The position numbers and the translations under genes were made by a program. Under the pieces are notes generated by a model. That model was not told the origin of the DNA, made no database searches, and saw only the letters and a list, made by a program, of their open reading frames with translations. From Immundisolibacteraceae bacterium (GTDB lineage: Bacteria; Pseudomonadota; Gammaproteobacteria; Immundisolibacterales; Immundisolibacteraceae), in NCBI GenBank assembly GCA_016763355.1, contig JAESTY010000348.1:1-18986 (forward strand): 18,986 nt of DNA. The letters run 5' to 3'. The first letter of the stretch is position 1. Each line of letters begins with the position of its first letter. Positions 1 through 6,954 of the stretch are shown one piece after another.

Positions 1-2411
1 CCACCTTCACGATGAGCCAACGCCTGGTTAATCGAGCGACCGGTCGCTGTCGAGCCGGTAAACATCACAGCAGTGACCCGGGAATCGGCTAACAGCTGTT
101 TACCGATGGCCTCTCCCGGACCCAGCAGTAACTGCACTACGGCATCAGGGATGCCTGATTGCACCATCAACTGGCAGACCAACTGCGCGATCAGGCTAGT
201 CTGTTCCGCTGGTTTGGCGATCACCGTGTTGCCACAAACAATCGCTGCGCTTACCTGACCCAGGAAGATCGCCAAAGGAAAATTCCACGGACTAATCGCC
301 ACAACCACCCCGCGCGCGGTGGCACAGCCGAACGCTGGTGGTTCACAGAAACCGGGTAGCTCGGCCTGATCCGCATAATAACGACAAAAATCCACCGCCT
401 CTCGAACTTCAGCAACCCCATCTGCCAGGGATTTACCAGCCTCTTTATTGAGCAGGCCGACCAGCTGAAAACGATTGGTTTCCAGGCTGTCTGCAAGTCG
501 GCGTAAACATTGACTGCGTTGTGCGACCGGTCTCATCGACCAATCTGGGAACGCCCGTTCAGCGCGGCTTAGTACCTGACTAATTTCTTCTGCACTGCTG
601 TAACAAACCCGTCCGACTAGTTGCTGACGATTGGCAGGATTGACCACCTCGTTCCATGGTCCCTGCAGACCGCCTTGATCTACGGTATTTGCTACCGACG
701 TTTGCTGCTGTTGCCACCAATCGGCAATCCCATTAACTAAATCATCCAACGTATTCTGGCAATCCAGATCAACACCGTCCGAATTACGACGTTGGCCTGA
801 TTCCAATGGCGGTTTACCGGTCGCTCGATTATCGGTTTCAGAATAACCATAGAGTCCTGAAGGCAGAGGAATTCGAGCATTGCCATCGGCACCCGCCTGT
901 TTTAGCAGCTCAAAAGGATTATCTAGCATGCTAGCAACCGGTTCTGCGGAATCCATCAAGCGATGCAAAAACGAGTTGTTTGCGCCATTTTCGAGCAGGC
1001 GCCTTACCAGGTAGGCTAGTAGATCGGACTGATCTCCTACCGGGGCATAAATGCGACAACTCAGACCCTGATCGGTTATTACCGGGTCATAGAGGGTTTC
1101 AGCCATGCCATGCAAGCGTTGGAACTCATAACCCTCTCTACGCGGAAAAACCTGGCCATCATCTAGCTCCAGTACAGTGGCGATGGTGTAGCCATTGTGG
1201 GTCGCAAACTGGGGATAAATTAGTGATCGGTTATCGAGCAATCGTTTAACGCAGACCTGATAACAGAGGTCGGTTGCCGACTTGCGGGTAAATACCGGAT
1301 AGTCGGCATAGCCGCCGAGCTGGCTCCACTTAATTTCGCTATCCCAATAGGCACCTTTGACCAGACGGACCGGAATTCGACGACCTACGCTGGCGGCCAA
1401 TCCAACGAGCCATTGGATCACTGCAGGTGCCCGTTTTTGATAAGCCTGGACGGCAATGCCCAGGCCCTGCCAGCCCCGCAATTCATAACTCTCGTAGACC
1501 GCCTGAAACACTTCCAGGGCGATGATTAACCGACTGGCCTCTTCGGCATCGATGGTCAGGCCAATATCCTGCTGGCGAGCCTCTAGCGCCAAGCTCAACA
1601 CAATAGGAACCAATTCATCGATCACACGTTGACGTTGGCTGACTTCAAAGCGAGGATGCAGTGCAGACAGTTTCACTGATATTCCCGCCCCCAACTCCGG
1701 ACCTCCCCGTTGAGTTTTGCCAATTTCGGCAATACTGCATTGGTACTGCTTTAGATAGCGCTGCGCATCAGCAGCGGTGAGGGCCGCCTCACCGAGTATA
1801 TCGTAAGAATACCGATAACCAATACGCTCAAATGACTCAGCTCGTGCCATGGCAAGATGAATGTCAGCACCGATCACAAACTGATCACCAACCAATTGCA
1901 TGGCCAGTTTAATGGCGGTTCTGAGTAATGGTTCACCCAGACTTCGACAAAGCCCCTGTATGGCATCACCACTTGCAGAACCAGAATTCGATCCACTCCA
2001 GTAGCGGATTGCCCGCTCCCCAACCAGCAAACCAAAGGCTGAACTGTTCACCAGCAGGGAGCTATGCCGGTTCAAGTGGGCAGCCCAGTCGCCGCTATTT
2101 AACGTACTTTCGATTAGCAGATCGCAGGTCATGGCATCAGGAATTCGCAGCAGGCACTCGGCCAATCCCATCAACACCAGCCCTTCGTCATTGGTTAAGC
2201 CATATTCGTGCATCAGCGCTGCAACACCACGACTAGAGTCAGTCGATTGACGACATGTGGAGATAAGGTTTTCGGCGCGCTGGCGGATACGGCAACCCAT
2301 GCCTTCCGGTAATTGGGATTCTGCCATCAGCTGTTCGATGAGCTGCTTTTCCCCAATTCGATGAGTCGCATGCAACTGTTGCATGGCTTCGGTGGTCTGA
2401 TTAGCAGACAT
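1..2411 (-). CDS. putA: Bifunctional proline dehydrogenase / P5C dehydrogenase PutA, partial
   Basis: PutA oxidises proline to pyrroline-5-carboxylate with FAD, then to glutamate with NAD. The reading frame is open from ATG at 2411 to the left edge (about 803 codons), so the C-terminus is missing. Proline dehydrogenase motifs are visible: AYWDSEI near residue 355, FQRLHGMAE, and RIYAPVG followed by LVRRLLENG with the Arg pair near residues 470-471. The aldehyde dehydrogenase part follows with SPWNFPL (Asn near 710), VIAKPAEQT and FTGST; its catalytic Cys region lies outside the window. An in-frame TGA at 2424-2426 fixes the start. The Arg pair is about 85 residues earlier than in E. coli PutA, so the N-terminal ribbon-helix-helix DNA-binding domain is absent and this PutA should be an enzyme only. 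It is divergent from the arginase gene, and tandem repeats lie in its leader. Identity is very secure. Confidence 0.97.
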   Translation of the reverse strand, partial: MSANQTTEAMQQLHATHRIGEKQLIEQLMAESQLPEGMGCRIRQRAENLISTCRQSTDSSRGVAALMHEYGLTNDEGLVLMGLAECLLRIPDAMTCDLLIESTLNSGDWAAHLNRHSSLLVNSSAFGLLVGERAIRYWSGSNSGSASGDAIQGLCRSLGEPLLRTAIKLAMQLVGDQFVIGADIHLAMARAESFERIGYRYSYDILGEAALTAADAQRYLKQYQCSIAEIGKTQRGGPELGAGISVKLSALHPRFEVSQRQRVIDELVPIVLSLALEARQQDIGLTIDAEEASRLIIALEVFQAVYESYELRGWQGLGIAVQAYQKRAPAVIQWLVGLAASVGRRIPVRLVKGAYWDSEIKWSQLGGYADYPVFTRKSATDLCYQVCVKRLLDNRSLIYPQFATHNGYTIATVLELDDGQVFPRREGYEFQRLHGMAETLYDPVITDQGLSCRIYAPVGDQSDLLAYLVRRLLENGANNSFLHRLMDSAEPVASMLDNPFELLKQAGADGNARIPLPSGLYGYSETDNRATGKPPLESGQRRNSDGVDLDCQNTLDDLVNGIADWWQQQQTSVANTVDQGGLQGPWNEVVNPANRQQLVGRVCYSSAEEISQVLSRAERAFPDWSMRPVAQRSQCLRRLADSLETNRFQLVGLLNKEAGKSLADGVAEVREAVDFCRYYADQAELPGFCEPPAFGCATARGVVVAISPWNFPLAIFLGQVSAAIVCGNTVIAKPAEQTSLIAQLVCQLMVQSGIPDAVVQLLLGPGEAIGKQLLADSRVTAVMFTGSTATGRSINQALAHREG

Positions 2412-2424
2412 AAGCGGGTCTCAA

Positions 2425-2472
2425 AGCTGATCTAGGAGCTGATCTAGGAGCTGATCTAGGAGCTGATCTAGG
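2425..2472. repeat. Four perfect tandem copies of a 12-bp repeat
   Basis: The unit AGCTGATCTAGG occurs four times without mismatch at 2425-2436, 2437-2448, 2449-2460 and 2461-2472, followed by a five-base partial copy (AGCTG). The array begins 14 nt upstream of the putA ATG, so it probably lies in the putA leader or promoter. Each unit contains overlapping palindromic tetramers AGCT, GATC and CTAG. The array is noncoding with respect to putA, because an in-frame stop separates them. Perfect copies suggest recent expansion by slippage. Confidence 0.95.
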
Positions 2473-2541
2473 AGCTGCTTTAAGACTGGTCCAGGGAAGT
2501 CGAAACAGATTAGGGAGTTTGTCGATGATCAACCGAACCTC

Positions 2542-2572
2542 GTTAATAACACCGGTGATTCCGGTTACTAAC
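2542..2572. promoter_or_regulatory. Paired GTTANTAAC palindromes, candidate operator in putA/arginase spacer
   Basis: GTTAATAAC (2542-2550) and GTTACTAAC (2564-2572) are each 9-bp palindromes of form GTTA-N-TAAC. Their centres are 22 bp apart, close to two helical turns, so a regulator could bind both on one DNA face. Together with the inner CCGG bases they also form a larger inverted repeat, and CACCGGTG (2550-2557) is a perfect 8-bp palindrome between them. The sites lie 37-67 nt upstream of the arginase start and 131-161 nt upstream of putA. The binding protein is unknown, and the operator role is inferred from symmetry and position only. Confidence 0.45.
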
Positions 2573-2608
2573 GCTATTGGCCGACTGCAAAAAAAGTTGA
2601 GCTGTTAG

Positions 2609-3589
2609 TTGACGACACTTGCGGCTATCGGCGTGCTCAGTAGTCTTGGCTACCCCCTCGGGAGCAGCTGTCAGGCCCCAACTAAAGTGATGGCCACCCC
2701 GATCAGGCAGCATCTGTTAACCCGCCGCTCAAACCCTCAATACCGGCAGCAGCTAATCAGTGCAGAAGGCCTGACTCTTAACTGGCAAACCCTTAAGCCA
2801 TCCTTATGTGTCACTGGCGATAAACGACTGAGCCAGCTCACCGTGCAATTGTCCCAACGAACTCAAGCGCTGGTCTGTGAAGACCAGCGATTTCTGGTGA
2901 TTGGCGGAGATCATTCTCTGGCAATGGGCAGCTGGAGTGGCGTGATTCAAGCAATGGAGCAACGCAAAAACTTAAGCTCAAACTCAAAAACAGACCTAAG
3001 CCACCATAAAAGCGACTTCGGGCTGATCTGGATTGATGCCCACCTCGACGCTCATAGCTTTACCAGCTCACCCTCAGGCAACATCCACGGCATGCCGCTG
3101 CACGCCCTGCTTGGAGACACCGACCCACGACTAAACCAGTTTTGCCCCGCCGCCGGAAAACTACAAGGTGAAAACCTGCAACTGATCGGTATCCGCGACT
3201 ACGAACAACCCGAACTCAATTTCCTGACTGACCACCGGGCCAAGATCCATTTCATGTCCGATACCCCATCGGGAGACTGCACAGACACATTGATGGCCGC
3301 GATGCAGGATTTATGTAGTCGCTGTGACACGGTAGGTATTAGTATCGATATGGACGCGATTGATCCATCCCAGGCACCCGGGGTTGCAACCCCGGTCAAT
3401 AAAGGACTTAATCTGGATAGCCTTTGCGAGGCGCTTAAGCAGATCGCTAGAAACAAGCAGTTTGTTGGACTGGAGATCTGCGAGTTCGACCCGTCAAAAG
3501 ATCAACATCAGATAACTCTGAACGCTGTAGCGAAACTAATCTGCGCAGCTTTCGTCGCGCCAGAAAGCCGAGAAACTCTGTTTCATTAA
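2609..3589 (+). CDS. Arginase (ureohydrolase family)
   Basis: The protein (326 residues) belongs to the manganese-dependent arginase/agmatinase superfamily, which hydrolyses a guanidino group to give urea. Metal ligands are all present: GGDHS (His102), DAHLD (Asp143, His145, Asp147) and SIDMDAIDP (Asp247, Asp249). SGNIHG supplies the arginase-type His160, and CEFDP supplies Glu292. Human ARG1 has Asn130 after the DAHxD motif; here it is His149. The neighbouring ornithine cyclodeaminase gene argues for arginine as substrate and ornithine as product. The start is TTG at 2609, directly after an in-frame TAG, with a weak GAG 7 nt upstream; the first 30 residues still resemble the arginase N-terminus (AIGVLSSLG), so the in-frame ATG at 2690 is less likely. 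A low-complexity stretch at residues 118-136 looks like a lineage-specific loop. It could act on another guanidino compound. Confidence 0.85.
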   Translation: MTTLAAIGVLSSLGYPLGSSCQAPTKVMATPIRQHLLTRRSNPQYRQQLISAEGLTLNWQTLKPSLCVTGDKRLSQLTVQLSQRTQALVCEDQRFLVIGGDHSLAMGSWSGVIQAMEQRKNLSSNSKTDLSHHKSDFGLIWIDAHLDAHSFTSSPSGNIHGMPLHALLGDTDPRLNQFCPAAGKLQGENLQLIGIRDYEQPELNFLTDHRAKIHFMSDTPSGDCTDTLMAAMQDLCSRCDTVGISIDMDAIDPSQAPGVATPVNKGLNLDSLCEALKQIARNKQFVGLEICEFDPSKDQHQITLNAVAKLICAAFVAPESRETLFH

Positions 3590-3627
3590 ATTCGGTTTCA
3601 TGGCTAAAAAACAGAATATTTGAATCA

Positions 3628-4647
3628 TTAGCCAAACAAGAGTCCATAGAGATTTTTCGGGTCCGCTAATTGCGGCACCATTGGCTGATTAAGACAAAGG
3701 CCCGAATATTCATCGCTTTCGACCAGTTCTAGCACCAATCGTAATATTGAGTAGTCCTCAAGCGCAAACCCAACCGAATCAAACAGAGTGATTTCAGTGT
3801 CGTTTTCACGTCCTGACAAGCTACCGTCAACCAATTGCCATAGTTCGCCGTAAAGGTTTTCTGGCGCCATGTTCTGCATCTCACCTTCCACCAAACTTTG
3901 CGGCAGATATTCGACCACAATTTTGCTCTGACCCAGTAGCCGCTGGCCCAACTCGGTTTTCCCAGGGCAGTCACCACCCATGGCATGAATATGAACGCCG
4001 GGTGTCAGCCATTCTAGGTCGATCAGGTCATTGGCCTGTTTGGAGGCAGTCGCGGTAACAATCAGATCCGCTCCTGACACTGCATGTTGAATAGAATCAC
4101 ACGGTTTTAAGCGTAAACCTGATGACTGCAGATTATGGGCAAATTTTGTCATCGCCTGATCATCCGGATCAAAAAAACTGACGGTTGTTAAGGGTAGCTG
4201 GCGCCGCAACATAGTCACCTGAAATTCTGACTGCGCGCCGGTGCCGATCACTGCCAGGTGCTGACTGCTAGCTCTCGCCAGATACTTGGCTCCCAGCGCC
4301 GCAACCGCTGCGGTTCTGATTGCGGTTAACAAAGTCATTTCACTGAACAAAAGCGGATATCCACTTTTGGCATCGGCCAACAAACCGAGCCCGATCACGC
4401 ATAACCGGCCCTGCTGGGTGTTATAGGGGTGACCATTAACATACTTGAAGGCGTAAAATTCATCGTCAGCGCAAGGCATTAACTCAATAACCCCATAGGG
4501 ATAGTGAACCGCATGGCGAGAGGATTTCTGAAATCGATGCCAGCGGCCGAAATCCTGTTCTAGCCGGTCTCGTGTTAAATCAAAAAAAGCGTCAATACCC
4601 ACCCCGCGGATCAACTGCTGCAATCCATCAACCGTTAAAATTTTCAT
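3628..4647 (-). CDS. Ornithine cyclodeaminase
   Basis: Ornithine cyclodeaminase is a cytosolic NAD-dependent enzyme that converts L-ornithine to L-proline and ammonia; it belongs to the OCD/mu-crystallin family. The 339 residues match the usual length. Visible motifs are FKYVNGHP (Lys68), SEMTLLTAIRTAA (102-114), the Rossmann loop IGTGAQSEFQ (134-143), AMGGDCPGKTEL with the catalytic-type Asp226, and FDSVGFALED near the C-terminus. The GGDCPGKTEL form is typical of true ornithine cyclodeaminases rather than alanine dehydrogenase or mu-crystallin relatives. ATG at 4647 has a good ribosome binding site, AGAGGAA, 8 nt upstream. The gene converges with arginase (39 nt apart), with putA beyond it, so its product proline would feed PutA. 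A 35-bp dyad lies upstream of the ribosome binding site. Confidence 0.93.
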   Translation of the reverse strand: MKILTVDGLQQLIRGVGIDAFFDLTRDRLEQDFGRWHRFQKSSRHAVHYPYGVIELMPCADDEFYAFKYVNGHPYNTQQGRLCVIGLGLLADAKSGYPLLFSEMTLLTAIRTAAVAALGAKYLARASSQHLAVIGTGAQSEFQVTMLRRQLPLTTVSFFDPDDQAMTKFAHNLQSSGLRLKPCDSIQHAVSGADLIVTATASKQANDLIDLEWLTPGVHIHAMGGDCPGKTELGQRLLGQSKIVVEYLPQSLVEGEMQNMAPENLYGELWQLVDGSLSGRENDTEITLFDSVGFALEDYSILRLVLELVESDEYSGLCLNQPMVPQLADPKNLYGLLFG

Positions 4648-4663
4648 TCTCAGATTCCTCTAA

Positions 4664-4698
4664 CAGACCGAAACGCGGTTAACCACTACATCGGTCTG
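4664..4698. promoter_or_regulatory. Dyad upstream of ornithine cyclodeaminase
   Basis: CAGACCGA (4664-4671) and TCGGTCTG (4691-4698) are perfect 8-bp inverted arms with a 19-nt spacer. The palindrome GGTTAACC (4677-4684) lies almost on the same centre. The element is 17 nt upstream of the ornithine cyclodeaminase ATG, just before its AGAGGAA ribosome binding site. It could be an operator or, if transcribed, a leader hairpin. Function is inferred. Confidence 0.4.
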
Positions 4699-4815
4699 AA
4701 CTGAGGGGAATTTAGGCGGCTCTGCTAGAGCCCAACTTCGATGGGCTGGAAAATTTAGCGATCAGCAACAGAACCTGTTTTGCGCTAGCCGCTCTTTCAA
4801 CCCTAACCAATATAA

Positions 4816-5052
4816 GTGACCCAACCGATGAACCAGGTAGAAATATCTCGAGAACCTATCGAACTTTACAAATTACTCAAGATGGAAGGATTAGTAGCCA
4901 GTGGTGGCGAGGCCAAACTGGTAATTTCTGACGGAGAAGTGCGAGTCAATGGCCAGGTCGAAACCCGCAAACGCAAAAAGGTTGTTAGCGGAGACATCAT
5001 TAGCTTTGGTGACGAATCTTTCCGCGTGCTTCTGAATCCAAACCCAGATTGA
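4816..5052 (+). CDS. S4-domain RNA-binding protein, YbcJ family
   Basis: This small protein (78 residues from GTG at 4816, or 74 from ATG at 4828) is an S4-like RNA-binding domain closely resembling E. coli YbcJ. The pattern LLKMEGLVASGGEAKLVI, then GEVRVNGQVETRKRKKV, then a GD-containing turn is the S4 alpha-L fold with its basic RNA-facing surface. Family members are cytosolic; a ribosome or structured-RNA role is expected but the target is not known. ATG 4828 fits the family N-terminus better (MNQVEISREPIELYKLL). Neither start has a clear Shine-Dalgarno, and TATAAG at 4811-4816 is so close that the transcript may be nearly leaderless if it is a -10 box. The gene stands alone, divergent from ornithine cyclodeaminase and followed by a terminator. 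Confidence 0.88.
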   Translation: MTQPMNQVEISREPIELYKLLKMEGLVASGGEAKLVISDGEVRVNGQVETRKRKKVVSGDIISFGDESFRVLLNPNPD

Positions 5053-5056
5053 ACCG

Positions 5057-5098
5057 CTGGGGATCTAGAGCAGGCTACTAGCCTCTGTCCCAGTTTTT
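5057..5098 (+). terminator. Intrinsic terminator after the S4-domain gene
   Basis: An imperfect hairpin runs from CTGGG (5057-5061) to CCCAG (5089-5093), with inner pairing AGGC/GCCT around a TACTA loop, and is followed directly by TTTTT (5094-5098). It begins 5 nt after the S4 gene stop and overlaps the last codons of the convergent kinase gene. There is no U tract on the opposite strand, so it should act rightward only. Confidence 0.6.
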
Positions 5099-5932
5099 AG
5101 GCGGACGCCTCGAAAGATGGGCATTAATTGCCGCCAGTAATTTGCGCGCCCGCACTCGATCATAACCAGGCCCCAGATAGCACAGGAAAAACCGTAGGCG
5201 TTGAAACTGGCTCAGATGAATTAGTGCCACTCGGGAGAGTGCAGACAGATCGACCACCTGACCTCGAAACCGACGCCAGCGCCGCCGCCGAGCCCGTGGG
5301 CAATCGATGATCACCACAGACCCGGTTGACTCGTTGAGCAGCAAATTGCGCCATTTCAGGTCGTAATGAAACAGTCCAGAGCGGTGCATTTCTTGCAGCT
5401 GCGGGAGCAGGGAATCAGCAGCCATCTTAATGAGTTTGCACCAGCGCTCTGGGTCCGGGCTTTGCTCCTGTTGACGAGCAAGGTCTGCCAGACTCTGGGT
5501 CTCTTCCACCGCTTGGGTGACCAGAAAAGCCGCTCGAATATTGCCCATTACCCGCTGTTCACCATAAGCCAGCACCTTAGGGGTAACGCAACCAACAGTA
5601 TTCATCTGCTTCAGCCCCCAGGCTTCGGCACCAGCCTTGCTCACCAGCAATAGCGACCGCAACCGCCAGTTAAAATAGACATAACGTTTAAAGTAAACCA
5701 GCTCACCGGTTGGCAAGGTCACCCTGAAACAGTTGGTCGAACGCGAGGCCGATGCGACCTCACCATCGGCAAAAATTCGCCAACAAGCTGGATCGGTCAA
5801 CCCCAGAGGTTTTAGCCGCTGCAACCAGTCAGGATCGATACGGCTGGCACTACCGAGCAAGGTGAGCAGGTTTCGATTTACTTTGATGCTAGTCACTAAA
5901 TCAGCGCGCCTGGGTTCGGGAAACTCGACCAA
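5078..5932 (-). CDS. Lipopolysaccharide kinase, WaaP/InaA family
   Basis: This protein resembles the Kdo/WaaP lipopolysaccharide kinase family (InaA/RfaP-like), which has a eukaryotic protein-kinase-like fold and phosphorylates LPS core sugars at the inner face of the inner membrane. Visible are the nucleotide-binding Lys in VYFKRY (Lys82), an Ala-Glu-Ala helix (Glu103), the catalytic loop HYDLKWRN (189-196, Asp191) and the metal-binding Asp in IIDCPRARRRR (Asp210). No signal peptide or membrane segment is seen. The frame opens at TTG 5932, overlapping the upstream DUF368 gene by 32 nt; GTG at 5895, 5 nt after the DUF368 stop, is an equally good or better start, and neither has a strong ribosome binding site. 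The tight spacing indicates an operon with DUF368. The exact sugar substrate cannot be read from the sequence. Confidence 0.87.
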   Translation of the reverse strand: MVEFPEPRRADLVTSIKVNRNLLTLLGSASRIDPDWLQRLKPLGLTDPACWRIFADGEVASASRSTNCFRVTLPTGELVYFKRYVYFNWRLRSLLLVSKAGAEAWGLKQMNTVGCVTPKVLAYGEQRVMGNIRAAFLVTQAVEETQSLADLARQQEQSPDPERWCKLIKMAADSLLPQLQEMHRSGLFHYDLKWRNLLLNESTGSVVIIDCPRARRRRWRRFRGQVVDLSALSRVALIHLSQFQRLRFFLCYLGPGYDRVRARKLLAAINAHLSRRPPKNWDRG

Positions 5933-6806
5933 CTACGATCACAACAACCATTCCGAGCAACATTAATCCAAAAGCCATCACTACCGATTGGTCATAATTC
6001 GCAGGCCAGATCGGCTGGCTGGATATAATCCGAGATTTTTCCCGAATCAGCCGAAATTCTCGATGTTGAAAAGGCCAGATCGCCCAGAGACTACCCAGCA
6101 AAAGCCCATTAATGATCAATCGGGTCTGCCGACCAAAGGTAGACAGTAGCCAGGCCAGTAACCGGGAAAACAACAGAATGCCAACCAGGCAGCCCGCGGC
6201 AAAAGGTGCAATTACCGCAATCCGCAACGCTCCAATGGCACCGAAAATATATTCATACTGGTGCAGCATCAACAGAATAAACGAGCCAGAAACACCCGGT
6301 AACAACATGGCTGTAATCGCCACTGAACCACTTAAAAAAACAACTAGCGAAGTATGCGGTGTTTGCGTAGGCACCAGGTTAACCAGGGCCAGCCCGAGCA
6401 AGGTTCCCAACCCCATCCAGAGGATATCGACTAACCGGTGATGACCAAGCTCCCGGCTTAATAGCAATAGAGAACCCACAATCAAACCGAAAAACAATCC
6501 ATAGACCTGATGTGGATGGCTAACCAGCAGGGCTGGAATAGAGACTACACGGGTAAAAAACAGCACAGCTGAAATAATGCCGCAACCCAGTACCAGTAAA
6601 AACCAACCATCGATATCTCGCCATAGCTGGCCCCAGTGGCCGCGAAAAAACTGGCCCACGGTAGTTGGCCCAATACTATTAATCGCACCCAACAAACGCG
6701 GGTAAATACCCACAATATAGGCAACCGTGCCACCACTGACACCAGGCACTACATCGGCGCAGCCCATGGCAAAGCCACGCAGCAGTGTTAACAAACTACT
6801 AACCAA
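5901..6806 (-). CDS. DUF368 membrane protein, probable undecaprenyl-phosphate translocase
   Basis: A 301-residue polytopic inner-membrane protein of the DUF368 family. Members in Staphylococcus aureus and Vibrio cholerae (PopT) have been implicated in returning undecaprenyl phosphate to the cytoplasmic face for reuse in peptidoglycan and O-antigen synthesis. The family's repeated signature is clear: ADVVPGVSGGTVA (residues 17-29) and LLPGVSGSFILL (168-179). Hydrophobic segments cover about residues 68-90, 100-117, 127-146, 153-180, 196-222 and 275-293. The start is TTG at 6806, supported by AAGGGG 7 nt upstream. The gene is the first of a leftward pair with a WaaP-type kinase, which suggests an envelope role. 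It is divergent from ppsR, and a 20-bp palindrome lies just upstream of its ribosome binding site. Family assignment is secure; the transport role comes from relatives. Confidence 0.9.
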   Translation of the reverse strand: MVSSLLTLLRGFAMGCADVVPGVSGGTVAYIVGIYPRLLGAINSIGPTTVGQFFRGHWGQLWRDIDGWFLLVLGCGIISAVLFFTRVVSIPALLVSHPHQVYGLFFGLIVGSLLLLSRELGHHRLVDILWMGLGTLLGLALVNLVPTQTPHTSLVVFLSGSVAITAMLLPGVSGSFILLMLHQYEYIFGAIGALRIAVIAPFAAGCLVGILLFSRLLAWLLSTFGRQTRLIINGLLLGSLWAIWPFQHREFRLIREKSRIISSQPIWPANYDQSVVMAFGLMLLGMVVVIVVGRVSRTQAR

Positions 6807-6820
6807 TTCCTGTCCCCTTG

Positions 6821-6840
6821 GGATGCTTACGTACGCATCC
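6821..6840. promoter_or_regulatory. Near-perfect 20-bp palindrome upstream of the DUF368 gene
   Basis: GGATGC (6821-6826) and GCATCC (6835-6840) flank a centre with three more paired positions and one mismatch, so 18 of 20 bases are symmetric. On the gene strand it ends a few nucleotides before the AAGGGG ribosome binding site. It could be an operator for a dimeric repressor or an mRNA hairpin controlling access to that site. No regulator is identifiable. Confidence 0.4.
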
Positions 6841-6954
6841 TTGTGTGAATTTTTTAAACCTTCAGAGCCGATAGATGACTAGCCGAATATAGCCTTAAGT
6901 CGCTACTATGGCGGTCCAGAATTTTTTAATCAAAGCGGACGACCCTTTCCTGCC

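Noticed and set aside
2425..2472. Tandem repeats considered as a CRISPR array
   Set aside because: Units are 12 bp, directly adjacent and without spacers; this is a minisatellite-like array.
3601..3634. Inverted repeat TGGCTAA/TTAGCCA between arginase and ornithine cyclodeaminase as a terminator
   Set aside because: Seven AT-rich pairs with a 20-nt loop and no following T run on either strand; too weak to call.
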